This document shows positions 8,774 through 16,806 of a stretch of 64,000 nucleotides of DNA, piece by piece. Source of the stretch: Spongiihabitans sp963422685 (lineage in GTDB: Bacteria; Pseudomonadota; Gammaproteobacteria; Arenicellales; Poriferihabitantaceae). A program made the position numbers and the translations under genes. Within the stretch, counting starts at the first letter, position 1; every line of letters starts with the position of its first letter. The stretch spans positions 2,046,001 to 2,110,000 of the forward strand of contig OY730442.1 of NCBI GenBank assembly GCA_963422685.1, given 5' to 3'. The notes under the pieces were generated by a model. It was given only the letters and a program-made list of their open reading frames with translations. It was not told where the DNA came from and searched no databases.

Positions 8774-9588
8774 TGTCAGCGAATAGAGCTGAAATCACCT
8801 CAATTATCAGTGCCCGTTATAGAGAGGTTGAAGAAAAACGCCCTTTGCTGTTTGACGGAATCGGTAGAGTTTACCCACACGCCAGGGCGTGTTTCTACTT
8901 TTTTGCGTGGATAATCAGGGATGCTCCCGAACAAAGGTTGGCACCGCTGACAGCCCGAATGAGAAAACTGGAAAACCTGGATAAAATGGCCGCTGAAACC
9001 GACACTCTGGTTGAATTGATACTTGAATACAGTTCGTGTGTCCGAAGTTTTAGTTGGCTGGCAGTGCGAGAGGTGGTCATTGACCGTCTCGAAGGTTCCC
9101 GGCGTAGTATCAAAGGGCATCATCTGGAGGCCAGAGTGCGAACAGCCTTAATTACAGCCTTTCAAAACTATTTTTCAATATACGGAAACTATGGAAAGTA
9201 TAAGAAACTGGCTGTAGCGGATAAACAGATCAAGATTGGGAATCATACCATTGATGTTTCTGCGAAGCTGACACCTCTGAATAATGGCCCTACAGAAACA
9301 CTACTCATTCCAATCAAGACAAGAGAAACAGAAGGCGGAGGACACGCACATATATTCACAAGAGATGTAATTGCTGCTGTCCGTGAACTAAAAGAAGATA
9401 AGAGCAGATACCACATGATTGCAATCATTGTAGCAATTAACTGGTCTATTTCAGAACTTGGCAATATTGGAGATCAGATTGATATGGTTTTTCATTTCAA
9501 CATGAATCCAAATAAGTTCATTGGTTTTGACGACGCTTCACAAATTCAACTGAACAAGTATATCTACAGGGTTTTGGGCAATGGTTAA
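8773..9588 (+). CDS. Putative type II restriction endonuclease
   Basis: A 271-residue protein I do not recognise by name. It is called a restriction enzyme because it precedes, and overlaps by eight bases, a DNA methyltransferase gene. The C-terminal half looks like a PD-(D/E)xK nuclease core: IDVSAKL with Asp161, then Glu175, then LLIPIKTRE with Lys182. The residue two before that lysine is proline rather than Asp/Glu, so the motif is atypical. The N-terminal half is helical and may bind DNA. The stretch is visibly A/T-richer than its neighbours, fitting horizontal transfer. Alternatives are another nuclease paired with a methyltransferase; confidence is lower for the function than for the gene. 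Confidence 0.65.
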   Translation: MSANRAEITSIISARYREVEEKRPLLFDGIGRVYPHARACFYFFAWIIRDAPEQRLAPLTARMRKLENLDKMAAETDTLVELILEYSSCVRSFSWLAVREVVIDRLEGSRRSIKGHHLEARVRTALITAFQNYFSIYGNYGKYKKLAVADKQIKIGNHTIDVSAKLTPLNNGPTETLLIPIKTRETEGGGHAHIFTRDVIAAVRELKEDKSRYHMIAIIVAINWSISELGNIGDQIDMVFHFNMNPNKFIGFDDASQIQLNKYIYRVLGNG

Positions 9589-10504
9589 TATCAACGATTT
9601 ATACAACACAGTACTGCTTGGCGATATTCGCACTGTTGCTCCGGGCATTCCCGATAACTCCATTCAAAGTATAATAACCAGCCCGCCATATTTCGGACAC
9701 AGAAATTACTCCGAAAAAGATCAATACAAATGTGAGATAGGCAGAGAAAGCCGCCTGGAGGACTATGTTGAAAATATTGCCGCATGCTTTCAAAAAATAA
9801 AACCAAAGCTCAAAGAAGACGGGTTGCTATGGCTCAACCTGGGAGATACTTATAGAAACAAAGAGCTCCAGGGTGTACCTTGGCGCGTAGCATTTGCCCT
9901 CAAGGATAGAGGCTGGGTTCTGCGGAGCGATATAATTTGGAAAAAATCCAATGCAATGCCTTCTTCAGTGAAAAACAGACCCACTACAGATCATGAATAC
10001 ATTTTCCTGTTTTCCAAATCAAATGATTACTATTACGATGCGGATTCAATTAGAGAATCACATATCACATTTACGGAAAAATCAAAAATGAGGGGCGGAA
10101 GGAATCACTTGGGAAAGCGAAGCGGCACGCCAGAAAATGGCAAGAATTCAGGAAGCCAGAACTTACACAACGGCCGGTGGGATCAAGCATTTCATCCCAA
10201 AGGCAGGAATAAAAGAACCGTTTGGGGAATCCCTCTTGGTAAATTCAGGGGTGCACATTTTGCCGTTTATCCAGAACCATTGGTCGAAACATGTCTATTG
10301 GCTTCAACCAGAAAAGGAGATGTTGTTTTGGATCCATTTGCGGGATCAGGTACAACAGGCGTGGTTGCGATCAGAAATGAGAGAAAGTTCATTGGTTGCG
10401 ACCTGGTAAAGGCATATCAGATAATGGCGCAAAATAGAATTGATGAGATTACTGTGCAGTCGAGCTTGTTTCAACATGACGTGCAGGACAAATCGAGGGT
10501 ATAA
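9581..10504 (+). CDS. Type II DNA methyltransferase (beta class, SPPY)
   Basis: SAM-dependent DNA methyltransferase of 307 residues that should protect host sites from the adjacent endonuclease. Catalytic motif IV, TSPPY, is at residues 33-37, near the N-terminus. The SAM-binding motif I, DPFAGSGTT, is at 251-259, near the C-terminus; IV before I is the beta-class order. SPPY is most often seen in N4-cytosine enzymes, though some modify adenine, so the base is inference. Between them lie SDIIWKKSNAMPSS and HEYIFLFSKS, typical of this family. ATG 9581 overlaps the endonuclease stop. Base composition matches the endonuclease, not the flanking genes. Confidence 0.9.
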   Translation: MVNINDLYNTVLLGDIRTVAPGIPDNSIQSIITSPPYFGHRNYSEKDQYKCEIGRESRLEDYVENIAACFQKIKPKLKEDGLLWLNLGDTYRNKELQGVPWRVAFALKDRGWVLRSDIIWKKSNAMPSSVKNRPTTDHEYIFLFSKSNDYYYDADSIRESHITFTEKSKMRGGRNHLGKRSGTPENGKNSGSQNLHNGRWDQAFHPKGRNKRTVWGIPLGKFRGAHFAVYPEPLVETCLLASTRKGDVVLDPFAGSGTTGVVAIRNERKFIGCDLVKAYQIMAQNRIDEITVQSSLFQHDVQDKSRV

Positions 10505-10632
10505 GTTTCGAGACAACATGCGCGAAAGGGGCCTGGCTCTGCCGCTCTTTTCTGGTGCTGCGTCATGGCGGCGTTATACTCAAATCGCAACCGTTGGTTT
10601 GCGCAAATATAAAATAGAAACCGGAGAATAAT

Positions 10633-11652
10633 ATGGATCTACAATCAGCGAATCGTCGGCTTGTTGCGGGTGAAGATTTGACCCGGGCAGAAATGCAGTC
10701 CGTGATGATGTTGATCATGTCGGGAGAGGCTACTGATGCGCAGGTCGGAGCGTTCCTGACCGCGCTGATGATCAAAGGCGAGAGTGTGGATGAAATTGTC
10801 GGGGCCGCGACTATCATGCGGCAGCTATCTGCGAAAGTGCCAACAAAATCGGACAAAATTGTAGACTGTGTGGGAACCGGCGGGGATGGCGCGAAGCTGT
10901 TTAACGTCTCCACCGCAAGCGCTCTGGTGGCGTCCGCCGCTGGCGCCAGTATGGCCAAGCACGGCAACCGGGCCGCCACCGGCAACTCGGGCAGCGCGGA
11001 TGTGCTGGAAACAGCCGGGGTAAATATTGCTATTACGCCTGCGCAGGTGGGGCAGTGTATTGATCAATGCGGGGTGGGTTTCATGTTCGCGCCCACGCAT
11101 CATTCCGCCATGCGCCATGCCATCGGTCCGAGAAAAGAGATCGGCGTTCGCACCGTATTTAATCTGCTCGGCCCACTGACCAACCCGGCCAACGCGAGAT
11201 TTCAATTGGTCGGGGTTTTCAGCCAGCGTTGGCTGCGCCCGATTGCCCGGGTGTTTGCCGAGCTGGGCAGCGAACACACCGTGGTGGTGTGTTCCGATGA
11301 TGGGCTGGATGAAATTTCCATTGCTGCGGGTACCAGGGTGGCCGAGTATAAAAATGGCGCGTTTTATGAATATGGAATTGAACCGGAACAATTTGGTATT
11401 GGTCGGTCCAGCCTCGATACGATGGTGGTTTCGGATTCCAGCCAGAGCCTGGCAATGATTAACCGGGCATTATCCGGCGAAGCAGGGCCCGCCGGTGACA
11501 TGCTGGCGCTCAATGCAGGCGCCACGATTTACGCGGGTGATGTGGCGACTACGCTTGCGGAAGGGGTGCAGCTTGCCCGGGAGATTTTAAACAGTGGAAA
11601 AGGGCTGGAGAAACTCGCACATTTAATCGCGGTGTCCCGGTCGTTTTCCTGA
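10633..11652 (+). CDS. trpD: Anthranilate phosphoribosyltransferase
   Basis: Second step of tryptophan synthesis: joins anthranilate to phosphoribosyl pyrophosphate. The 339-residue product has the PRPP-binding VGTGGDG, the NVSTASALV segment, KHGNRAATGNSGSADVLE, and MFAPTHHSAMRHA with GVRTVFNLLGPLTNP, all characteristic. GGAGAA lies six bases before ATG 10633. In most gammaproteobacteria trpD sits between trpG and trpC; here neither neighbour is present. The gene stands behind the R-M module and ends eight bases from a convergent exporter gene. The trpBA pair is 8 kb away on the other strand. Confidence 0.95.
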   Translation: MDLQSANRRLVAGEDLTRAEMQSVMMLIMSGEATDAQVGAFLTALMIKGESVDEIVGAATIMRQLSAKVPTKSDKIVDCVGTGGDGAKLFNVSTASALVASAAGASMAKHGNRAATGNSGSADVLETAGVNIAITPAQVGQCIDQCGVGFMFAPTHHSAMRHAIGPRKEIGVRTVFNLLGPLTNPANARFQLVGVFSQRWLRPIARVFAELGSEHTVVVCSDDGLDEISIAAGTRVAEYKNGAFYEYGIEPEQFGIGRSSLDTMVVSDSSQSLAMINRALSGEAGPAGDMLALNAGATIYAGDVATTLAEGVQLAREILNSGKGLEKLAHLIAVSRSFS

Positions 11653-11660
11653 GTGAAAAA

Positions 11661-12539
11661 TCAGCCGCCGGATTTTGATTGAATGAAATAGATTCCGCAA
11701 AGCACCAGAAACAGCGCCGCGACGATGTTCCATTTTAATACTTCGCCCAGAAACAATGCGCCCCAGATTCCACCCAGCACCGGGATCAAATAATTTATCT
11801 GCGCAAATACGGTCGCGCCGAGATTTTTTAAAACCCGAAAGTAAATGAGCGATGCGACGGCGGTAGGAAAAACAGCCAGGGCCAATACCGCCCACAAACT
11901 TTCGGTCGAAGGATTTAGACAGAGCGGGTCTTCAACCATAAATGCCAGGGGCAGACTAATCAGCGCAGCGCAGATATTCACGCCGGCTGCCATTTTGTGT
12001 CCGGCAAAGCTCGGCTGACTGCGCACGAATATGGTTGCAATTGAATAGCTGAGCGCGCCGCCGAGCACTGCGATCTGCCCCAGGATATGGTTGCCGAATC
12101 CAGACAACGCGGATAATCCTACCAGAGTAATTAATCCGCCAAAACCGAATGCTACGCCCACTGATTTTCTGCCAGTCATCGGTTCGCCGGAAATCAAAAA
12201 ATGCGCCAGTACGAATGTACTGATTGGCATGATCCCCATCAAAATTGCCGCCAGCGAACTGCTTACGCTGGTTTCTCCCCAGCTGATTAATACGAAAGGC
12301 AGGCTGTTTCCGATCAAGCCGGAACCGGTATACAGTAGCAGCGCTTTTGGGTGCATGGGAATCCATTCGCCTTTAAATGCCAGGAACAGGCAAAATATTA
12401 TAGCCGCGATGACCAGTCTGGCGGCGGTAAGGGTGAATGGTGGAACCGTTGCTACGCCGATCTTAATCAACAAAAACGATATGCTCCAGATGCCGGCCAA
12501 TATTAGCAACAAGGCATAGTCTGTAATATTATCCCGCAT
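11661..12539 (-). CDS. EamA/DMT-superfamily transporter
   Basis: Inner-membrane carrier of the drug/metabolite superfamily with ten predicted spans arranged as two EamA repeats of five. The opening YALLLILAGIWSISFLLIKIG is repeat 1 and IAVLGGALSYSIATIFVR begins repeat 2. The C-terminal GGIWGALFLGEVLKWN is a typical EamA ending. Relatives export amino acids or nucleobases; the substrate cannot be inferred. The ATG at the complement of 12537-12539 gives 292 residues. A TTG start 42 bases upstream would add a cysteine-rich tail unlike the family. It converges on trpD and is divergent from the amidohydrolase gene. Confidence 0.85.
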   Translation of the reverse strand: MRDNITDYALLLILAGIWSISFLLIKIGVATVPPFTLTAARLVIAAIIFCLFLAFKGEWIPMHPKALLLYTGSGLIGNSLPFVLISWGETSVSSSLAAILMGIMPISTFVLAHFLISGEPMTGRKSVGVAFGFGGLITLVGLSALSGFGNHILGQIAVLGGALSYSIATIFVRSQPSFAGHKMAAGVNICAALISLPLAFMVEDPLCLNPSTESLWAVLALAVFPTAVASLIYFRVLKNLGATVFAQINYLIPVLGGIWGALFLGEVLKWNIVAALFLVLCGIYFIQSKSGG

Positions 12540-12647
12540 GGTGGTATCAGTGGGCAAAATACTGATTGAACAAAAACACAACTTCCCTCAGCTAAAATCA
12601 GTCAAGCGTGATTGGCGGAAATAGCAGTCACCCAATAATCCAATAAA

Positions 12648-13397
12648 GTGCTCGACAGTCAGTCCGCGCCATTTGAAGTGCTGAATCCCGATGGTACGGC
12701 GCCCGTATTGATTGCATGTGATCATGCCGGCAACCATATTCCAGAGTCTTTATCCGGCCTGGAGCTGGATGCCTGTTATCTGACCCGGCATATTGCCTGG
12801 GATATTGGCGCCAGGCAAGTAGCGGCTCGACTGGCGGCGCTTTTTGATGCGCCGTGCCTGTTGGCCAGATACTCCCGATTGGTGATTGATCTGAATCGGC
12901 ATCTGCATGATCCATCGTTGATCGCGGTCGCCTCAGACGGGGTTGAGATTCCCGGCAACTTGAATTTGACCGGCCAGGAGCGCAGTGCGCGCATAGAAAA
13001 ATTTTTTCATCCCTACCACAATCAATATCGGGAAATGGTGAGTTTGCTCAAATCCAGACACCAGAAACCGATTATCCTCTCGGTACACAGTTTTACACCG
13101 CGTATGAATGGCAAGCAACGGCCGTGGGATTTTGGCGTATTGTGGGATGAAGATGAAGCGCTTGCCAGGGCGCTGATTGCAAATTTGCGGAAAATTCCCG
13201 GCCGGGTGACTGGCGAAAATCAACCCTATCATGCCAGGCACCCACGGGGGTATGCGCAGGTGGTGCACGCGCGCAACCGAGGCGTGGAGTTGGCGTTGTT
13301 GGAGATTCGCCAGGATTTGATCGGTGACCGTGAGGGCCAGGCCGAAATCGCCGGATTGATTTATGCTGTGCTCAAACCCATTCTGTCACGGCATTGA
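12648..13397 (+). CDS. N-formylglutamate amidohydrolase family protein
   Basis: A 249-residue hydrolase of the FGase family, which in known members releases formate from N-formylglutamate at the end of one histidine breakdown route. It has VLIACDHAGNHIPESL at the N-terminus, with the aspartate-histidine pair, then DIGARQVA, YSRLVIDLNR and ILSVHSFTPRMNG, all conserved in the family. No hut genes are nearby, so a role on another N-formyl or amidated substrate is equally possible. The start is a GTG at 12648 with no clear ribosome site; no later ATG keeps the conserved N-terminus. Confidence 0.82.
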   Translation: MLDSQSAPFEVLNPDGTAPVLIACDHAGNHIPESLSGLELDACYLTRHIAWDIGARQVAARLAALFDAPCLLARYSRLVIDLNRHLHDPSLIAVASDGVEIPGNLNLTGQERSARIEKFFHPYHNQYREMVSLLKSRHQKPIILSVHSFTPRMNGKQRPWDFGVLWDEDEALARALIANLRKIPGRVTGENQPYHARHPRGYAQVVHARNRGVELALLEIRQDLIGDREGQAEIAGLIYAVLKPILSRH

Positions 13398-13496
13398 AAA
13401 CATTTTCCATATTGTTGTGGACAGCCGATGGCTGCAAGCGATCCATGCTATCGAATCAGTTACAATTATCCCCTTTACTTTGGTTTGATTTATCCA

Positions 13497-14564
13497 GTGT
13501 CTGGTAACAGTTTTGGCAGGTTATTTACCCTCACCACATTCGGTGAAAGCCATGGTGTCGCTCTGGGCGGGGTGGTTGATGGTTGTCCACCGGGGCTGGC
13601 ATTATGCGAAGATGATTTGCAGCGCGATCTGGATCGCAGAAAACCGGGAAAATCAAAATATACCACCCAGCGAAAAGAAGCGGACAGGGTCGAAATCCTT
13701 TCCGGCGTGTTCCAGGGCAGGACCACCGGCACGCCGATTGGCCTGTTAATCAGAAATCAGGATCAGCGTTCCCGGGATTACGATAAAATCAAAGACCGCT
13801 TTCGCCCGGGTCATGCCGATTATACCTATACCAAAAAGTATGGGTTTCGCGATTATCGTGGCGGGGGGCGCTCATCGGCGCGGGAAACCACCATGCGGGT
13901 AGCCGCTGGCGGCATCGCGAAAAAATATTTGCAGGATCACTATGGCGTGGCAATTCGCGGATGTGTTTACCAGATAGGGAGGATCAAAATTGATCCTAAG
14001 GATTGGGCTGAAGTGGAGCAAAATGCGTTTTTCGTGGCCGACTCCAGCGCTGTGGCCGGGCTCGAAAATTTGATCAGGCAAATCCGTAAAGCTGGGGAAT
14101 CTGTTGGCGCGGGTGTTTTGGTGGAAGCCTCAGGTTTGCCGGTTGGGTGGGGCGAACCGGTTTTTGATCGGCTGGATGCGGATATTGCCAAAGCGATGAT
14201 GAGTATCAATGCGGCGAAAGGGGTGGAAATCGGCGCGGGTTTTGACGCAATCGCCCAGCTTGGTTCTGAACATCGCGACGAAATAACACCGGATGGATTT
14301 AAATCCAATCGATCCGGTGGAACACTGGGCGGTATTTCAAGCGGGCAGGATATCCACGTGAAAGTGGCATTCAAGCCGACTTCCAGTATCCGGGTTCCGG
14401 GCGCCACCGTGAACCTGGAAAATGAAGCGGTTGAAGTGGCCACTGCCGGACGGCATGATCCGTGTGTGGGGATTCGGGCAGTACCTGTCGCCGAGGCAAT
14501 GCTGGCACTGGTTTTAATCGATCATGCGATGCGCAACCGGGCGCAAATCCCTAAAGTAGTTTAA
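13497..14564 (+). CDS. aroC: Chorismate synthase
   Basis: Last step of the shikimate pathway: converts 5-enolpyruvylshikimate-3-phosphate to chorismate with reduced FMN. The GTG at 13497 gives 355 residues starting with the conserved SGNSFGRLFTLTTFGESHG; E. coli AroC has 361. Other signatures are RPGHADYTYTKKYG, the RGGGRSSARETTMR phosphate-binding stretch, and RHDPCVGIRAVPVAEAM near the C-terminus. An in-frame ATG at 13428 would add a 23-residue tail outside the family. A TACAAT at 13461-13466 may be its -10 box. It supplies chorismate for tryptophan synthesis encoded nearby (trpD, trpBA). Confidence 0.95.
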   Translation: MSGNSFGRLFTLTTFGESHGVALGGVVDGCPPGLALCEDDLQRDLDRRKPGKSKYTTQRKEADRVEILSGVFQGRTTGTPIGLLIRNQDQRSRDYDKIKDRFRPGHADYTYTKKYGFRDYRGGGRSSARETTMRVAAGGIAKKYLQDHYGVAIRGCVYQIGRIKIDPKDWAEVEQNAFFVADSSAVAGLENLIRQIRKAGESVGAGVLVEASGLPVGWGEPVFDRLDADIAKAMMSINAAKGVEIGAGFDAIAQLGSEHRDEITPDGFKSNRSGGTLGGISSGQDIHVKVAFKPTSSIRVPGATVNLENEAVEVATAGRHDPCVGIRAVPVAEAMLALVLIDHAMRNRAQIPKVV

Positions 14565-14567
14565 ATC

Positions 14568-14651
14568 ATGGTCATGGCCGGATTGAATTCAGGCCGGGTC
14601 CTACTGCGTGGAGAACCGCATCCCTGCGGTTATGCTATATTTGTCTCCTGA
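14568..14651 (+). other. Possible leuCD leader ORF and hairpin
   Basis: The gap between aroC and leuC holds a 27-codon ATG frame. It contains a Val-Leu-Leu run read by GTC CTA CTG, followed by a stem AACCGCA/TGCGGTT with a TCCC loop at 14614-14631. The frame ends TGATG, overlapping an ATG at 14651 that is in frame with leuC. Its size and leucine pair recall the leuL attenuation leader, but it has only three leucines in all and no clear U-run follows the stem. It is offered as a candidate only. Confidence 0.2.
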
Positions 14652-14680
14652 TGACTTTTTTTCGATCTTTTCCCGGGCAA

Positions 14681-16084
14681 ATGCAGCCACAAACTCTCTA
14701 CGATAAACTCTGGCAGCAGCACGTCGTCCATGCACAGCAGGATGGCGTTACGCTTATCTATATCGATCGCCATCTGGTGCACGAAGTAACCTCGCCCCAG
14801 GCGTTTGCAGGGCTGCACCTGGCCGAGCGTCAGCCCTGGCGCACCGATTCCATGATCGCGGTGCCGGACCACAATGTCCCCACCACCGTCGATAATTCTG
14901 CAATTGATGATCCGGTATCCCGGCTTCAGGTCGCCACGCTGGATAAAAACTGCCGGCATTTTGGCATTACGGAATTTGGCATGGCCGACCCCAGACAGGG
15001 GATCGTACATGTTATTGGCCCGGAACAAGGCGCGACCCTGCCGGGTATGACCATTGTATGCGGTGATTCGCATACATCCACTCATGGAGCATTCGGTGCC
15101 TTGGCGTTCGGCATAGGAACCTCTGAGGTTGAGCATGTCATGGCCACTCAATGCCTGGTCCAGCGCAAGTCGAAAAATATGCGCATCTGGCTTGAGGGCA
15201 GCCCGCGGCCCGGGGTTGGCGCCAAGGATTTGGTGCTGGCAATAATTGGTGAAATTGGTACCGCAGGGGGCACTGGTCACGCTATTGAATTTGCCGGCCC
15301 GGCCATTGAGTCTTTGTCCATGGAGGGGCGGATGACCGTGTGTAATATGGCTATTGAGGCCGGCGCCCGGTCCGGAATGATCGCCGTTGATCAAGTTACC
15401 CTGGACTATCTGGCGGGGCGGCCTTATTCCCCAAAAGGAGAATTATGGAACCAGGCGGTAGAGCACTGGCAGCAATTACACACTGACCAGGGTGCAGAAT
15501 TTGACCTTGAAGTCCGCCTTGATGTATCGGCATTGCCGCCTCAGGTAACCTGGGGAACATCGCCGCAAATGGTGGTCGGGATCGATGCAGTGGTGCCGAA
15601 TCCGCAAAACGAGGCTGACCCGGTTAATCAAGAAGCTATGGAACATGCGTTGAGGTATATGGATCTTGCGCCGGGTACGCCGATTAGTGAAATTAATCTT
15701 GATCTGGTTTTTATCGGATCATGCACCAATGGCCGAATCGAAGATCTAAGAGATGCCGCTGCGGTGGTCCGGGGCAAGCAGGTTGCCGGGAACATCAAAC
15801 AGGCGCTGGTGGTTCCCGGGTCCGGGCCAGTCAAACGCCAGGCAGAATCCGAAGGTCTGCATCAGTTATTCATCGACGCCGGATTTGAGTGGCGCAATCC
15901 GGGCTGCTCCATGTGTCTGGCGATGAACGCCGATCGCTTGCAGCCGGGCGAACGCTGCGCGTCAACGTCGAATAGAAACTTTGAAGGTCGGCAGGGGCAG
16001 GGCGGTCGAACCCATCTGGTCTCGCCGGCAATGGCCGCTGCCGCTGCAATTGCTGGTCATTTCACCGACCCGAGCCTGGTGTAG
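14681..16084 (+). CDS. leuC: 3-isopropylmalate dehydratase large subunit
   Basis: Aconitase-type iron-sulfur isomerase subunit of leucine synthesis; with LeuD it converts 2- to 3-isopropylmalate. The ATG at 14681 gives 467 residues, equal to E. coli LeuC (466). Visible signatures are YIDRHLVHEVTSPQAF, IVCGDSHTSTHGAFG, FIGSCTNGRIEDLR and GCSMCLAMN; the cysteines in the last two motifs bind the 4Fe-4S cluster. The C-terminus has the GERCASTSNRNFEGRQG ligand loop. An upstream in-frame ATG at 14651 would add ten residues. It is followed after two bases by leuD. leuB, usually next in the operon, is not in this window. Confidence 0.96.
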   Translation: MQPQTLYDKLWQQHVVHAQQDGVTLIYIDRHLVHEVTSPQAFAGLHLAERQPWRTDSMIAVPDHNVPTTVDNSAIDDPVSRLQVATLDKNCRHFGITEFGMADPRQGIVHVIGPEQGATLPGMTIVCGDSHTSTHGAFGALAFGIGTSEVEHVMATQCLVQRKSKNMRIWLEGSPRPGVGAKDLVLAIIGEIGTAGGTGHAIEFAGPAIESLSMEGRMTVCNMAIEAGARSGMIAVDQVTLDYLAGRPYSPKGELWNQAVEHWQQLHTDQGAEFDLEVRLDVSALPPQVTWGTSPQMVVGIDAVVPNPQNEADPVNQEAMEHALRYMDLAPGTPISEINLDLVFIGSCTNGRIEDLRDAAAVVRGKQVAGNIKQALVVPGSGPVKRQAESEGLHQLFIDAGFEWRNPGCSMCLAMNADRLQPGERCASTSNRNFEGRQGQGGRTHLVSPAMAAAAAIAGHFTDPSLV

Positions 16085-16086
16085 CC

Positions 16087-16725
16087 ATGGAAAAGTTTAC
16101 TGAACTTACAGGAATCGTGGTGCCGCTGGATCGTAATAATGTTGATACCGATGCAATCATTCCGAAACAGTTTCTTAAATCGCTACAACGCACCGGGTTT
16201 GGTGCCAATCTTTTCGATGAGTGGCGCTATCTGGATCATGGCGAACCGGGGATGGATAATTCCAAGCGGCGGAAAAATACGGATTTTGTACTGAATTTCC
16301 CGCGCTATAAAAATGCAAAGATCCTTCTTGCCCGGGGGAATTTTGGCTGTGGATCATCGCGGGAGCATGCTCCCTGGGCGCTGCTGGATTATGGGTTTCG
16401 CTGTATTATTGCTCCGAGCTATGCCGATATATTTTTCAATAATTGCTTTAAAAATGGTATATTACCTATTGTTTTAAATGAAAAAGTGGTGGAAAATTTA
16501 TTTGTCCAGATTGAAAAAAAGCCTGGGTATGAAATCAGGGTTAATCTACCGGAGCAGATTATACAACTACCCGACGGGTCTGAAATTGCTTTTGATACCG
16601 ACTCTTTTCAGAAGCAGGCGCTATTAAATGGTCTGGATGAAATCGGGTTAACCCTTGAAAAAGAGGGGATGATCAAGGAATATGAAGTACGACGTAAAAT
16701 TGAGGCGCCGTGGCTGTTTGATTGA
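16087..16725 (+). CDS. leuD: 3-isopropylmalate dehydratase small subunit
   Basis: Swivel-domain partner of LeuC, 212 residues (201 in E. coli). It begins FTELTGIVVPLDRNNVDTDAI with the family signature for the substrate-side loop, then has ARGNFGCGSSREHAPWALLD, the conserved small-subunit motif. C-terminal residues match the usual extension with LDEIGLTLEKE. The ATG at 16087 lies two bases after the leuC stop, so the subunits are made from one transcript. fimV follows after 81 bases, without the leuB-asd pair that normally separates them in gammaproteobacteria. Confidence 0.96.
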   Translation: MEKFTELTGIVVPLDRNNVDTDAIIPKQFLKSLQRTGFGANLFDEWRYLDHGEPGMDNSKRRKNTDFVLNFPRYKNAKILLARGNFGCGSSREHAPWALLDYGFRCIIAPSYADIFFNNCFKNGILPIVLNEKVVENLFVQIEKKPGYEIRVNLPEQIIQLPDGSEIAFDTDSFQKQALLNGLDEIGLTLEKEGMIKEYEVRRKIEAPWLFD

Positions 16726-16806
16726 GCACCGCTTTTTAACGCTGATTGTTTGTGGGCGGTTCATCCAGAGGCTGATTTTAGGCTCTGCATAAACAGAATC
16801 ATCAAC

